A stretch of DNA of 64,000 nucleotides from the NCBI GenBank assembly GCA_029213045.1, contig JARGPN010000009.1, positions 124,001-188,000 of the forward strand, in the 5' to 3' direction. The position numbers were made by a program, and so were the translations under genes. The notes beneath the pieces were generated by a model. The model ran no database searches. It worked only from the letters and a program-made list of their open reading frames with translations, and was not told the origin of the DNA. This stretch comes from Alcanivoracaceae bacterium. GTDB taxonomy: Bacteria; Pseudomonadota; Gammaproteobacteria; Pseudomonadales; Alcanivoracaceae. Of the stretch, positions 17,110-25,482 are shown piece by piece. Position 1 is the stretch's first letter. Every line of letters begins with the position of its first letter.

Positions 17110-17996
17110 TAATTATCTCCCGGACGACTACTCCAGCCCAGCTTGGAACGACAGGCTTCATAAAAATCATGACCCGGCGGATGAATAAGTTTTAAACGAT
17201 GTGGTTTTTTACGTACGTAAATCACATCTTCGTGCTGCAAGCGAATGCCGTCCTGCCCGTCACAGCTCGCAAGCGGCTGCACTTTCGATGAAGTAATACG
17301 AATTTTAATTTCGCTATTGCCGTCGACCACTAGCGGACGACTGGTGAGGGTGTGTGGGTTCAGCGGCACCAATACCATTGCATCGATTTTGGGGTGCATG
17401 ATGGGACCACCGCAGGACAGCGCATACGCAGTAGAACCTGTGGGAGTGGAAATAATTAATCCATCGGAGCGCTGGTTATAAACGTAGAGACCGTCGATAT
17501 ATAATTCGAATTCGATCATATGAACGTTGTCACCGGAAAGCAGCACCACGTCATTGAGTGCCGCGCCCTCGCCCGCGGAGGTTTTTGCTCTACGCACTTC
17601 CAAATCAAGCAGGAAGCGTTTTTCAATTTCATAATCGCCGTCGAGCACCTGACCAACGCGGGACTCAATTTCAGACGGTAGAATGTCGGTTAAAAAGCCT
17701 AATCGTCCTCGGTTAATACCCAGCACCGGCACATCGAAACGCGCTAAGGCGCGCGCAGCGCCGAGCAAACAGCCATCGCCGCCGACAACAATCACTAGAT
17801 CACAGGACTCGCCCATTTGCGCGCGTGTGGACGCTTGCAGGCCAAGTTCGGGTAACGCGTCACTGAGTTCGCGATCAATGATCACGTTCGCGGCGCGGCC
17901 GTGGAGGAAATGGACAAGTTGACGCAGGGAATATAACGCCTGCTCACTATCGGACTTGGCGATCAGGCCAATGTTACGAAAGGGTTCGCGTGGCAC
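17109..17996 (-). CDS. nadK: NAD kinase
   Basis: NadK phosphorylates NAD to NADP in the cytoplasm. The nucleotide-binding GGDG motif is at residues 72-75, and the second signature STPTGSTAYALSCGGP lies in the C-terminal domain. The product is 295 residues from a GTG start with AGAGG upstream. The open frame extends 11 codons further to a TTG, but that lacks a ribosome site and the GTG version has the usual family length. It is followed by the DUF1315 gene with a one-base overlap. A terminator upstream belongs to the preceding gene. Confidence 0.95.
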   Translation of the reverse strand: MPREPFRNIGLIAKSDSEQALYSLRQLVHFLHGRAANVIIDRELSDALPELGLQASTRAQMGESCDLVIVVGGDGCLLGAARALARFDVPVLGINRGRLGFLTDILPSEIESRVGQVLDGDYEIEKRFLLDLEVRRAKTSAGEGAALNDVVLLSGDNVHMIEFELYIDGLYVYNQRSDGLIISTPTGSTAYALSCGGPIMHPKIDAMVLVPLNPHTLTSRPLVVDGNSEIKIRITSSKVQPLASCDGQDGIRLQHEDVIYVRKKPHRLKLIHPPGHDFYEACRSKLGWSSRPGDN

Positions 17997-18067
17997 CTTC
18001 AGACCTCTAAAATCCGGACAATGGCGCAAGCATGAAGCGCTTAGCGGACAGCTGCAAGCACCAACAC

Positions 18068-18091
18068 AAAGGCCGTGTCTCCACGGCCTTT
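18068..18091 (-). terminator. Terminator of the cNMP-binding/rhodanese gene
   Basis: AAAGGCCGTG-TCTC-CACGGCCTTT forms a 10-bp stem with a 4-nt loop. Read leftward it ends in CCTTTGTGTT, a short U-rich tail, just beyond the stop of the gene to its right. Confidence 0.75.
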
Positions 18092-18132
18092 TATGCTCAA
18101 TTAATGCTCTGTCGGAACCTGCTGAAAAATGA

Positions 18133-19212
18133 TCACTCCGTAGCCAGCAATGCCTTTACGGATTCGGCATTGGCGTTTAAGCCACCTTCAAGCACATGAA
18201 CATCCAGGCCTGCGTTGTTCAGTAAAAACGCCGCCGACGCACTACGCCTACCTGTATCACAGCAAGTGACGTAAGTTTTTGCTGGATCAAGCAGCCGAGA
18301 CTTCAATCGCAACACGTTAAGCGGCATGTTCATTGCCGACTGCAAATGCGACTGATCAAATTCATCAGGAGTACGCACATCTAACCAGCGCGCACCTTCT
18401 GAAATGCGCTGACGAGCGTCTTCCAGATCAATCGTATGCACGATAGGCTCACGCAGTAGCTCATCAAAATCTTTGCGATCCAAGCGCATCAGCACGCCGT
18501 CAGTCGCCATGACAATCGACGCGTTACGCGGCTTGCCCGTCAGCAGAGCATCTTCACCAAACCACTGCCCCTGCTCCAGCATCGCAACAGGCGTTGGCTC
18601 GGTTGCGCCTTCTGCTTTAATCAGCACTTCGCACATGCCGTCTTTGATGATGTAGAAACAATCCGCATCGTCGCCCTGAGTAATCACCCAGTCGCCAGCT
18701 CGATATTTGCTTGGTTTCAGTCGACGGAAGATTTCAAGAATATTGCCGGGTGGCACTTTATAGAAAATTTTGGATTTGAGCAGACGGATCATCCAATGAC
18801 GATCATCTTGATACGCTGCATTGGAATTAATATCGAGAATCACGTAGCCCGCAGACTGATCCCACGCGAGGATCGAATCCAAGCCGGAGCTGTCAAACTG
18901 GACAACGCTTACATCGGAAACTGCACGGCACGTTGCGCGACGCGGTTGCACATGATCTAACGGGTGCCATGACTCTTGGCCGCCAGCAGAAACGATTTGT
19001 TTCTCGCCGCTAGCCAGCTCTAGCTCTACTTCGCCTTTCAGCAAGTAGATGGTCGCTGCGTCGCTCTCTCCAAGCGTGAACAAAGTCTGCCCGGGAGTGA
19101 AATGGACGACTCGTTGCTGATCGAGCAAACGATCCAAATGATCACCGGTTAACGCATTCACCGGCACAAAGGTTTGCAGCAGGCTCTTGTCGATTGATTC
19201 ACCCTGCGCCAT
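18133..19212 (-). CDS. Cyclic-nucleotide-binding / rhodanese fusion protein
   Basis: The 359-residue protein combines three domains. An N-terminal cupin-like CNB domain (about 15-115, TFVPVNALTGDHLDRLL then GQTLFTLGESDAATIYLLKGEVEL) is followed by a second CNB domain (about 130-250, GDWVITQGDDADCFYIIKDG...GQWFGEDALLTGKPRNASI) and a C-terminal rhodanese domain (about 255-355) with the sulfur-carrier loop CDTGRRS. The rhodanese cysteine is present, so persulfide transfer is possible. Start ATG at 19212 has GGGAGAG at proper distance; an in-frame ATG eight codons earlier lacks one. The gene is alone between a terminator and an unlinked coiled-coil gene. It may sense a nucleotide or redox signal; no target is visible. 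Confidence 0.85.
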   Translation of the reverse strand: MAQGESIDKSLLQTFVPVNALTGDHLDRLLDQQRVVHFTPGQTLFTLGESDAATIYLLKGEVELELASGEKQIVSAGGQESWHPLDHVQPRRATCRAVSDVSVVQFDSSGLDSILAWDQSAGYVILDINSNAAYQDDRHWMIRLLKSKIFYKVPPGNILEIFRRLKPSKYRAGDWVITQGDDADCFYIIKDGMCEVLIKAEGATEPTPVAMLEQGQWFGEDALLTGKPRNASIVMATDGVLMRLDRKDFDELLREPIVHTIDLEDARQRISEGARWLDVRTPDEFDQSHLQSAMNMPLNVLRLKSRLLDPAKTYVTCCDTGRRSASAAFLLNNAGLDVHVLEGGLNANAESVKALLATE

Positions 19213-19339
19213 TCCGATTCTCTCCCGCCGTGCCATTGTAAGTTTTATAGGTATTCGAAGGTGCCAATTTTAGGCAACAGTTAAGAATACATTGCAGAAA
19301 TTGTACCAATTACATCAGCAGTGGCTTAGCCATGACTCA

Positions 19340-20758
19340 TTAGTGAAACTTAAGAACATTATCGATGGCCGTATCTGCTCGGCAATACTGACAGCGGTTT
19401 GCATTGCGATCAGATTGACCTGGCTTAAATTGATTCGGCACGTCCACTCGAATCACGCGTTTTGCACAGGCTCGGCCGTTGGCCACTTCGACTTGGCATA
19501 TTGGATTCTCGTAGTGCTCCAGCCAAGCGCGATAATGATCCTCTGTCACCAAACACTTCCGCGCGGCAAACGCGATAGGGTTTTGCATGTAATCCGAAAT
19601 TTCGCTGGCGTTAATAGAAATATGGCCCGCACCGGGGTGGAATGCAATAAAGTTCAAGCCTAGCGTTTGCAGCTTTTCCAATAGCTTTTCTGCACCGGAG
19701 TTAGCCATGCGGATTTGATCACGCTTAGCGTCCGACAACTCACCATTCAAAACGGCTATTTGCTCGTCGCGATTGAGAATTTCCATTTCGCGAGCGTGCA
19801 TCTCTTCAGCTAAGCGAGCGCGCTCTTCTTCAAGACGCTGCTCTAACGCCGACTTATACTGTTCCGTGAGAATTTCTATTTCACTGCCATGGTCTGACTT
19901 GTTCATCGCCTGCTCTTCCAAGCTATGGTTGAGCGACAACACTTGTGATTTCAGGGAGTCAGACTGTTCTTTCAAGGCAACGTTTTGCGACTTCAGCGTT
20001 TTAAACTGCATCAACACTTTTTCAAGCTGCGTACTCAGGATTTCATCTTTTTGTTGATGCGCGTAACGCAACTGCGCCACTTCTTCTTTGTGCTTGCCGT
20101 CCATCGTTTGAATGCGCAAACGCAGCTCTTTCAACGTACGGGCTAAGCGCAAGCGCTCCTCATCGTCTTTGCGCTGTTCTTCTGCGCTTCGACCTGGAGG
20201 CTCTGCCACGGGGGCAACAACGGGGATTTCAGGAGCAGGCGCTACGCTGCCTTGTGCTTGCTGTGGCGCCTGAGATGGCGCAGGCGTTGCCGGCGCTGCG
20301 GGCGCGCTGTCGTCAATAAACAGGCCCATTTTACTGCCGCGCTCACGGATACTGTCGCGCATAAACACAAAATCATTACCGCCCGGCTTCATCGCCGGGT
20401 CCCACAATTGATCCTGATGCCACGCCACGGGGCACTGGCTTTTACACGCCAAACGAATGGGGCCGGCGCCCATATCTGGACCAGGGCCACCATGCTCCGC
20501 CAAGTGACGAAGCGGCACATTCCACGAGTGATCTGCCATGGCGTCTTCATCAAAATCGATGAGAAACAGCACAGCAGAGATAACTTGTAACCGAGAATTC
20601 ACTAAGCAATAAGCGCCTCGCACTTGCTTAGAGGCGAGCTCGGGAACGCCTACCATGCCATCCAAAATCGCTTCGAAGTCGGAGTACAACATGGACTTCA
20701 TTACACCCCGATCCCCATAAAAAAGAATCGCTTCAGAGGTAACAGCCGACATGTTCAT
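19340..20758 (-). CDS. Conserved coiled-coil protein with C-terminal zinc-ribbon-like cysteines
   Basis: This 472-residue protein is cytoplasmic by appearance. The N-terminal ~150 residues (including DRGVMKSMLYSDFEAILDG and CPVAWHQDQLWDP) form an unrecognised domain. A Pro/Ala-rich linker at about 150-185 is followed by a long heptad-rich coiled coil (about 190-350, LKELRLRIQTMDGK...). The C-terminus has spaced cysteines (CQVEV...CAKRV...CQYCR) that look like a metal-binding ribbon. Similar proteins occur near nadK/pepN in pseudomonads as conserved hypotheticals. The start is the first of two nearby ATGs, with AAGGA about 10 nt upstream. I cannot name a function; a scaffold or cell-pole role would be guesswork. 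Confidence 0.7.
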   Translation of the reverse strand: MNMSAVTSEAILFYGDRGVMKSMLYSDFEAILDGMVGVPELASKQVRGAYCLVNSRLQVISAVLFLIDFDEDAMADHSWNVPLRHLAEHGGPGPDMGAGPIRLACKSQCPVAWHQDQLWDPAMKPGGNDFVFMRDSIRERGSKMGLFIDDSAPAAPATPAPSQAPQQAQGSVAPAPEIPVVAPVAEPPGRSAEEQRKDDEERLRLARTLKELRLRIQTMDGKHKEEVAQLRYAHQQKDEILSTQLEKVLMQFKTLKSQNVALKEQSDSLKSQVLSLNHSLEEQAMNKSDHGSEIEILTEQYKSALEQRLEEERARLAEEMHAREMEILNRDEQIAVLNGELSDAKRDQIRMANSGAEKLLEKLQTLGLNFIAFHPGAGHISINASEISDYMQNPIAFAARKCLVTEDHYRAWLEHYENPICQVEVANGRACAKRVIRVDVPNQFKPGQSDRNANRCQYCRADTAIDNVLKFH

Positions 20759-21149
20759 ACAGATGAAATCCTTATTATCATTGTTGGGGCGTCTCCGACG
20801 AGTAACTCAGGTGATTCTGGCTTGCGCCACGACTGCAATCAAGGATTGCGCAACAGCACTCGACCAAACCACGATACAAATGAAACTGAAAAGTATTTTT
20901 CACTTTGACGAATACCTGTTCCAAGCCAACGAAAATCTGCCCTAGCCGGCACATCAAGGTGACACTCAGCGTCAAATTAGTGACGATTATAGACAAGGTA
21001 AACAAAAAGGGTGTGACGTGGATTCCAGAGCTGACGCGTCAAGACAAGGCACAGCTGTCCCTCGAGGATATCCCCGGGCGGACGTTTGGCTAGGTGAATT
21101 GAAAAATTAAGAGGGAAATTACAGGTAAGACGTGAGGGGTTGGGTAGGA
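20759..21149. other. Gene-free stretch left of the 35-residue ORF
   Basis: About 390 bp hold the presumed promoter of the leftward coiled-coil gene. Short open frames here have no ribosome site or recognisable product. I see no repeat or terminator. Confidence 0.4.
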
Positions 21150-21257
21150 TTACAGCTCGAAGCCGTCGTCCTCACCCAAGTCGTCGTCATCGAAAGACTC
21201 TTCTAGGCTTTGCAGCCAAAGTCGATCATCCAGACGTTCTTCTACTATTTCATCCAT
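21150..21257 (-). CDS. Small acidic protein of 35 residues, unknown
   Basis: An ATG with a near-perfect Shine-Dalgarno (AAGGAG, 7 nt away) opens a 35-codon frame encoding MDEIVEERLDDRLWLQSLEE followed by an Asp/Glu-rich tail. The predicted product is strongly acidic with one amphipathic helix. It lies just past the terminator of the tRNA operon, on the same strand, so it needs its own promoter. The ribosome site and biased composition argue for a real gene. Function unknown. Confidence 0.55.
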   Translation of the reverse strand: MDEIVEERLDDRLWLQSLEESFDDDDLGEDDGFEL

Positions 21258-21303
21258 TTTAAAGCTCCTTCATTGGTTTTTAGTTTTATCAGCTCTCCAA
21301 AAC

Positions 21304-21338
21304 GCAAAAAGCCGATGATGTAAGTACATCATCGGCTT
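21304..21338 (-). terminator. Terminator of the tRNA-Val/tRNA-Asp operon
   Basis: AAGCCGATGATG pairs with CATCATCGGCTT around a 6-nt loop. Leftward the stem is followed by TTTGCG, with the U-run continuing the stem. It lies about 45 bp beyond tRNA-Asp. Confidence 0.85.
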
Positions 21339-21382
21339 ATGACAGTTGCATGAAAAAATAGTTCTTCATGTAACTAAATCAG

Positions 21383-21459
21383 TGGCGGAGCGGACGGGAC
21401 TCGAACCCGCGACCCCCGGCGTGACAGGCCGGTATTCTAACCAACTGAACTACCGCTCC
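21383..21459 (-). tRNA. tRNA-Asp (anticodon GTC)
   Basis: The 77-nt reverse-strand sequence folds as a full cloverleaf: acceptor GGAGCGG/CCGCTCC, D-arm with AGTTCAGTTGGTTAGA, anticodon loop CTGTCAC with GTC, T-arm GGGTTCGAGTC and encoded CCA. It follows tRNA-Val by about 73 bp in one transcript. Confidence 0.97.
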
Positions 21460-21532
21460 ACTAAAACTGCGACAGTCTTACTTCGACTGAAATCTTTTAC
21501 CAAGCACTTCGCACAAACAGTGCTTCGTAAAT

Positions 21533-21608
21533 TGGTGGGTGGTGAGGGGTTCGAACCCCCGACCCTCGCCTTGTAAGGGCGATGCTCTCCCAGCTGAGCT
21601 AACCACCC
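21533..21608 (-). tRNA. tRNA-Val (anticodon TAC)
   Basis: The 76-nt reverse-strand sequence has acceptor GGGTGGT/ACCACCC, D-arm TAGCTCAGCTGGGAGA, anticodon loop CTTACAA with TAC, T-arm GGGTTCGAACC and encoded CCA. It is the first gene of the two-tRNA operon. Confidence 0.97.
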
Positions 21609-21621
21609 AAAAGAGGGCGCC

Positions 21622-21649
21622 ATTCTAGTGTTTTCGGGATGACTGTCAA
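21622..21649 (-). promoter_or_regulatory. Sigma70 promoter of the tRNA operon
   Basis: On the reverse strand TTGACA and TAGAAT are separated by 16 bp and end 13 bp before the tRNA-Val 5' end. A GC-rich GGCGCCC between the -10 and the start resembles a stringent discriminator. Confidence 0.85.
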
Positions 21650-21753
21650 CGCGAGATTTAAGTTTTTTTTCACTGTTCGTCGCGAATGTTCAGAAAACGT
21701 CCGGAACGAACAGTTTTCGATCCGTTTTAGGTGAAAAAGCGCGTAATTCTTTT

Positions 21754-21942
21754 TTAGGCGGCTTCCAAACGCTCAATTTCGGCTTTGGCTTCAGCAAGGG
21801 TGAAGGATTCATCCAACGTCGTACCGTCGGGACGGCACACGAGATAATGCTCGATGTCCAACTGAAATGTCTGGCGGTTAATCTCCCCTACCTCAAGTAT
21901 CGTAAAGCCTGAAGCACCCCACGAGTGACGATTTCCGATCAT
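21754..21942 (-). CDS. Small protein coupled to the AtuR-like regulator, unknown
   Basis: The 62-residue frame begins MIGNRHSWGASGFTILEVG and ends with an amphipathic helix (FTLAEAKAEIERLEAA). Its ATG overlaps the TGA of the TetR gene as ATGA, a typical coupled start. The frame continues upstream inside the TetR gene, but the overlap junction is the natural start. No known domain is recognised. Its fixed position suggests a role connected with the regulator. Confidence 0.55.
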   Translation of the reverse strand: MIGNRHSWGASGFTILEVGEINRQTFQLDIEHYLVCRPDGTTLDESFTLAEAKAEIERLEAA

Positions 21943-22544
21943 GCGGACGTACCACCGTTCGCCGTCACTGCGCGCTGCAAAATAACCTCTGTCAGGCCAT
22001 CCATATCCAAAGAGCCATCCGCGTCGAACCAATTGCTGGTCCAACTCGTCATACCGTTAATCAAACGGCGCATCACCATTGGATCAGCATCTAAGCGCCC
22101 TTCCACCTGCAAATCATTCAAGGCTTGCATCCAATAGCCTTCATAGACGGCGCGCACAGCCAGAGCTTCTTTCTGCTTATCGTCAGCAAGACAGCGCCAA
22201 TCTCGAACCAGTACGATCATCGCCTCTTGAGTGTCTCCGACTATAGATTGCAGCTCCGCACGAATTAAACCGCGCAGGCGTTGCTCCGGATCAGCCACAC
22301 CCTCGGTCGCCAGGCGCATACGCTCAGTGTTGAAGCGGATCACTTCCATAGTCACAGCAAACAGAATGTCTTCTTTGGATGCGAAATGGTGAAAGATCGA
22401 ACCGCTCTGAATGCCCACTGCCGCGGCGATGTCGCGCACCGTGGTGCGATCGTACCCCTGAACACGAAACAGACGTGCCGCTGCACTGAGCAGCTTGCCG
22501 CGAGGCGTATCATCCATTCCATATACGGTCAGTGTCGCTGCCAT
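21939..22544 (-). CDS. atuR: TetR-family repressor of the Atu cluster (AtuR-like)
   Basis: The 201-residue protein has an N-terminal TetR helix-turn-helix (ARLFRVQGYDRTTVRDIAAAVGIQSGSIFHHF, about 20-52) and a helical ligand-binding C-terminus with a Trp-rich MTSWTSNWFD segment. ATG follows AGAGGACACC. It is divergent from atuA, as AtuR is in Pseudomonas aeruginosa, where it represses the operon until an acyl-CoA intermediate binds. A palindromic operator lies in the shared promoter region. Its helix-turn-helix is close to that of the TetR at 47665-48279. Identity as AtuR rests mainly on context. Confidence 0.8.
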   Translation of the reverse strand: MAATLTVYGMDDTPRGKLLSAAARLFRVQGYDRTTVRDIAAAVGIQSGSIFHHFASKEDILFAVTMEVIRFNTERMRLATEGVADPEQRLRGLIRAELQSIVGDTQEAMIVLVRDWRCLADDKQKEALAVRAVYEGYWMQALNDLQVEGRLDADPMVMRRLINGMTSWTSNWFDADGSLDMDGLTEVILQRAVTANGGTSA

Positions 22545-22729
22545 GGTGTCCTCTTTACTGTGAAATCAGGCAAGTCGCCAAACAGTTTACGGTGCGGATT
22601 ATCTGGGCCTCAGCCCGACTTGCAAGCCCAAGCCTGCGATTCTTTTAACTCTCGGTGTAAATCACGCCCTTTGGGCTGACATAAAGCATCACAAAATCCA
22701 TATAAAAGCACACAACCAAATCTTTACAA

Positions 22730-22747
22730 ACCAAGCGCTTGCTTGGT
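22730..22747. promoter_or_regulatory. Palindromic operator in the atuR-atuA intergenic region
   Basis: ACCAAGC-GCTT-GCTTGGT is a perfect 7-bp inverted repeat with a 4-bp spacer, 18 bp in all, 77 bp before atuA and 185 bp before atuR. Its position and symmetry fit binding of the TetR dimer. A loose half-site (AACCAAA) lies just upstream. Confidence 0.7.
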
Positions 22748-22824
22748 AGCTTAGGCTCACCCTGCCGAAGAGGCAATCCTTGACCGAACTCAGAGCTTAT
22801 ACGGCTCTGTCAAAGGAGCACGTT

Positions 22825-24612
22825 ATGAGCCACCCCCCTGTCAAAATCGGCTGCGCCGCCGGATTTTGGGGCGATACCAACACCGCTGCTTTCCAGCTCG
22901 TGCGTCACGCAGAAATGGATTATCTGGTGTTCGATTACCTCGCTGAAGTCACCATGTCGATTATGGCTGGCGCGCGAATGAAAGATCCCAACATGGGCTA
23001 CGCGCACGATTTCGTCAGTCAGGTGATGGGGCCTCTGGCCAAAGAAATTAAAGAAAAGAAAATAAAAGTGATCAGCAATGCCGGTGGCGTAAACCCGCAG
23101 GCATGCCGCAAAGCATTAGAAGAAGTATTTGCCGCCGCAGGCGTTGAAATGCGCGTTGCCTTGGTCGAGGGCGACGACCTCAACCTCCGTCGCGCTGATT
23201 TTGCCGACGCAAAAGAAATGGAAAACGGCGCACCGTTACCCCCATTTACCGTAACAATGAATGCCTACCTCGGCGCGCTGCCTATTAAAGCCGCTTTGGA
23301 TGCCGGCGCGGATATCGTACTGACAGGCCGCATTGCCGATTCCGCCTTGGTGCTCGGCCCGCTACTGCATGAATTCGATTGGTCGATGAATGACTACGAC
23401 AAACTCGCACAAGGCTCGCTTGCTGGCCATGTCATTGAATGCGGTGCGCAATGTAATGGCGGCAACTTCACCGACTGGCACCTAGTGCCCGACTTCCACA
23501 ACATGGGCTTCCCTGTTGCGGAATGCGCCGAGGACGGCAGTTTTATTCTCACCAAACCAGAAAACACCGGCGGTTTAATTACCTGCGCCACCGTTGCAGA
23601 GCAAATTGTTTACGAAATTGGCGATCCACGAGCATACATCTTGCCAGACGTGGTCTGTGATTTTACGGATGTGAAACTCGAACGGGTGGGTGACAACCGC
23701 GTTCGCATTAGCGGTGCAAAAGGCTTTGAACCAACTGATACCTATAAAGTGTCTGCAACCTACCCCGACGGCCATCGCATCCTTGCCAGCATTTTAATGG
23801 GCGGCATTCGCGCCAAAGAAAAAGGCCAGCTCGTTGCCGAAAGTATCTTCAAAAAAGTGTCTGCACTATTTGAAGAAAAAGGCATCGCTCCGTTTCGCGA
23901 AACCAACATCGAGCTGCTTGGCAGCGAAGCCACCTACGGCCCACATTCTCGCTGCAATGATTCCCGCGAAGTGATTATCAAAATGGGCGCAGTGCATGAC
24001 GACAAAAAAGCACTAGGCATTTTTGCACGTGAAATTGCGCAAGCCGCCACAGGCATGGCGCCAGGGGTTAGCGGATTAGTCGGTGGACGGCCCTCTCCTT
24101 TTCCCCGCATTCGCCTATTTTCGACGCTAGTGTCCAAAGAAAAAGTGCATGCGACGATTGACCTCGCCGGAGAAAAAACCGCCGTCGAGGTGCCAACCGG
24201 CAAGCCATTCGATTTCAGCACGCTCGCCGACGTCGGCAGCAAAGAAACAGCTCAAGGCGACAAAACCGTGCCACTGATTAAACTAGCGTGGGCACGCAGC
24301 GGCGACAAAGGCAACCACGCCAATATCGGCGTCATCGCCCGTAAAGAAGAATATTTGCCCTACCTGCGCGCAGCGTTAACAAGCGACACAGTAAAACAAT
24401 ATATGGCGCACGTTTTAGATTCCGATGAGAGCGTTGTGCAAGGCTGGCAACTCCCTGGATTTAATGCATTTAACTTTCTATTAAAGAATGCACTTGGCGG
24501 CGGCGGCATCGCGTCACTACGTATTGACCCGCAAGGCAAAGCCTTCGCACAACAGCTTTTAGACTTCCCTATTCCCGTTTCTGACGACATTGCGAAAGAG
24601 GTAAATCGCTAA
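22825..24612 (+). CDS. atuA: Acyclic terpene utilisation protein AtuA
   Basis: The 595-residue protein belongs to the AtuA (DUF1446) family, required for growth on citronellol/geraniol in Pseudomonas; its exact reaction is not established. The N-terminus [13 protein letters not shown], the glycine-rich [10 protein letters not shown] and [17 protein letters not shown] are family signatures, and a smaller C-terminal domain (about 490-595, [15 protein letters not shown]) is the AtuA C-terminal module. The chosen ATG has AAAGGAG seven bases upstream; the frame opens 15 codons earlier without ribosome site. Its TAA overlaps the atuB ATG by one base. It is the first gene of the operon. Confidence 0.9.
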   Translation: MSHPPVKIGCAAGFWGDTNTAAFQLVRHAEMDYLVFDYLAEVTMSIMAGARMKDPNMGYAHDFVSQVMGPLAKEIKEKKIKVISNAGGVNPQACRKALEEVFAAAGVEMRVALVEGDDLNLRRADFADAKEMENGAPLPPFTVTMNAYLGALPIKAALDAGADIVLTGRIADSALVLGPLLHEFDWSMNDYDKLAQGSLAGHVIECGAQCNGGNFTDWHLVPDFHNMGFPVAECAEDGSFILTKPENTGGLITCATVAEQIVYEIGDPRAYILPDVVCDFTDVKLERVGDNRVRISGAKGFEPTDTYKVSATYPDGHRILASILMGGIRAKEKGQLVAESIFKKVSALFEEKGIAPFRETNIELLGSEATYGPHSRCNDSREVIIKMGAVHDDKKALGIFAREIAQAATGMAPGVSGLVGGRPSPFPRIRLFSTLVSKEKVHATIDLAGEKTAVEVPTGKPFDFSTLADVGSKETAQGDKTVPLIKLAWARSGDKGNHANIGVIARKEEYLPYLRAALTSDTVKQYMAHVLDSDESVVQGWQLPGFNAFNFLLKNALGGGGIASLRIDPQGKAFAQQLLDFPIPVSDDIAKEVNR

Positions 24613-25478
24613 TGGGCTATCGTTCTATTTTTCGCCCCGACTTATTTTCGGGGAAAAATATAATTGTGACCGGCGGCGGCAGCGGCATCGGCCGTTGCAC
24701 CGCGCATGAAATCGCATCACTCGGTGCACAAGTCGTGCTCATCGGCCGCAAAGAGGAAAAATTGGTCACCGTTGCAGAGGAAATCATCTCCGACGGTGGG
24801 CAAGCTGTTTGGTTTACCTGCGATATTCGCGAAGAAGAAAAAGTAAAAGAAACGGTTGCCGCAATTTATGCCGCCGTCAAAGAAGTGCACGGCCTGGTCA
24901 ACAACGCCGGCGGGCAGTTCCCCTCCCCGCTAGCAATGATCTCCCAAAAAGGATGGGAAACAGTGGTGCGAACGAATCTCACCGGCGGTTTCCTAATGGC
25001 TCGCGAAGTCTTTATGCAGGGCATGAATCGCACCGGTGGCAGCATCGTCAACATTGTTGCTGACATGTGGGGTGGCATGCCTGGCATGGGGCACTCGGGC
25101 GCTGCGCGCGCGGGCATGGTTAACCTAACGCAAACCGCCGCGTTTGAATGGGGCTGCGCCGGTGTTCGCGTAAATGCTGTCGCACCAGGATGGATTGCCT
25201 CCTCCGGCATGGACACCTATCCCGATTCGTTCAAGCAAACCATCAAAACATTGAAAGCCGCCGTGCCATTAAAGCGTATGGGCGAAGAAGCTGAAGTTTC
25301 CGGCGCCATATGTTTTCTGTTATCCGATGCCGCGGCGTTTATTAGCGGCGACACACTACGTATTGATGGTGCTGCCAGCCAAGGCAATGCGGCCATTTTC
25401 CCGCTCGCGAATCACGATCGTTCGCAGCCATACGATGGCTTCCATCGTGCGGTCACACCGGATCTCTTTAAGGAGTAA
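24612..25478 (+). CDS. atuB: SDR-family protein AtuB-like
   Basis: The 288-residue Rossmann protein has the cofactor loop TGGGSGIG (20-27) and NNAG (97-100) of classical short-chain dehydrogenases. The usual YxxxK is absent. The place is taken by GHSGAARAGMVNL (His161), as in enoyl/dienoyl-CoA reductase-like SDRs, which carry HSGAARAG and do not use the canonical dyad in the same way. This points to a CoA-thioester substrate rather than a free alcohol. It overlaps atuA (TAATG) and is followed 4 bp later by atuC. The AtuB name rests on operon position; the pathway step is unproven. Confidence 0.85.
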   Translation: MGYRSIFRPDLFSGKNIIVTGGGSGIGRCTAHEIASLGAQVVLIGRKEEKLVTVAEEIISDGGQAVWFTCDIREEEKVKETVAAIYAAVKEVHGLVNNAGGQFPSPLAMISQKGWETVVRTNLTGGFLMAREVFMQGMNRTGGSIVNIVADMWGGMPGMGHSGAARAGMVNLTQTAAFEWGCAGVRVNAVAPGWIASSGMDTYPDSFKQTIKTLKAAVPLKRMGEEAEVSGAICFLLSDAAAFISGDTLRIDGAASQGNAAIFPLANHDRSQPYDGFHRAVTPDLFKE

Positions 25479-25482
25479 CGCG

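Noticed and set aside
20905-21093. 62-codon plus-strand ORF left of the 35-residue gene
   Set aside because: It lacks a ribosome site and a plausible composition.
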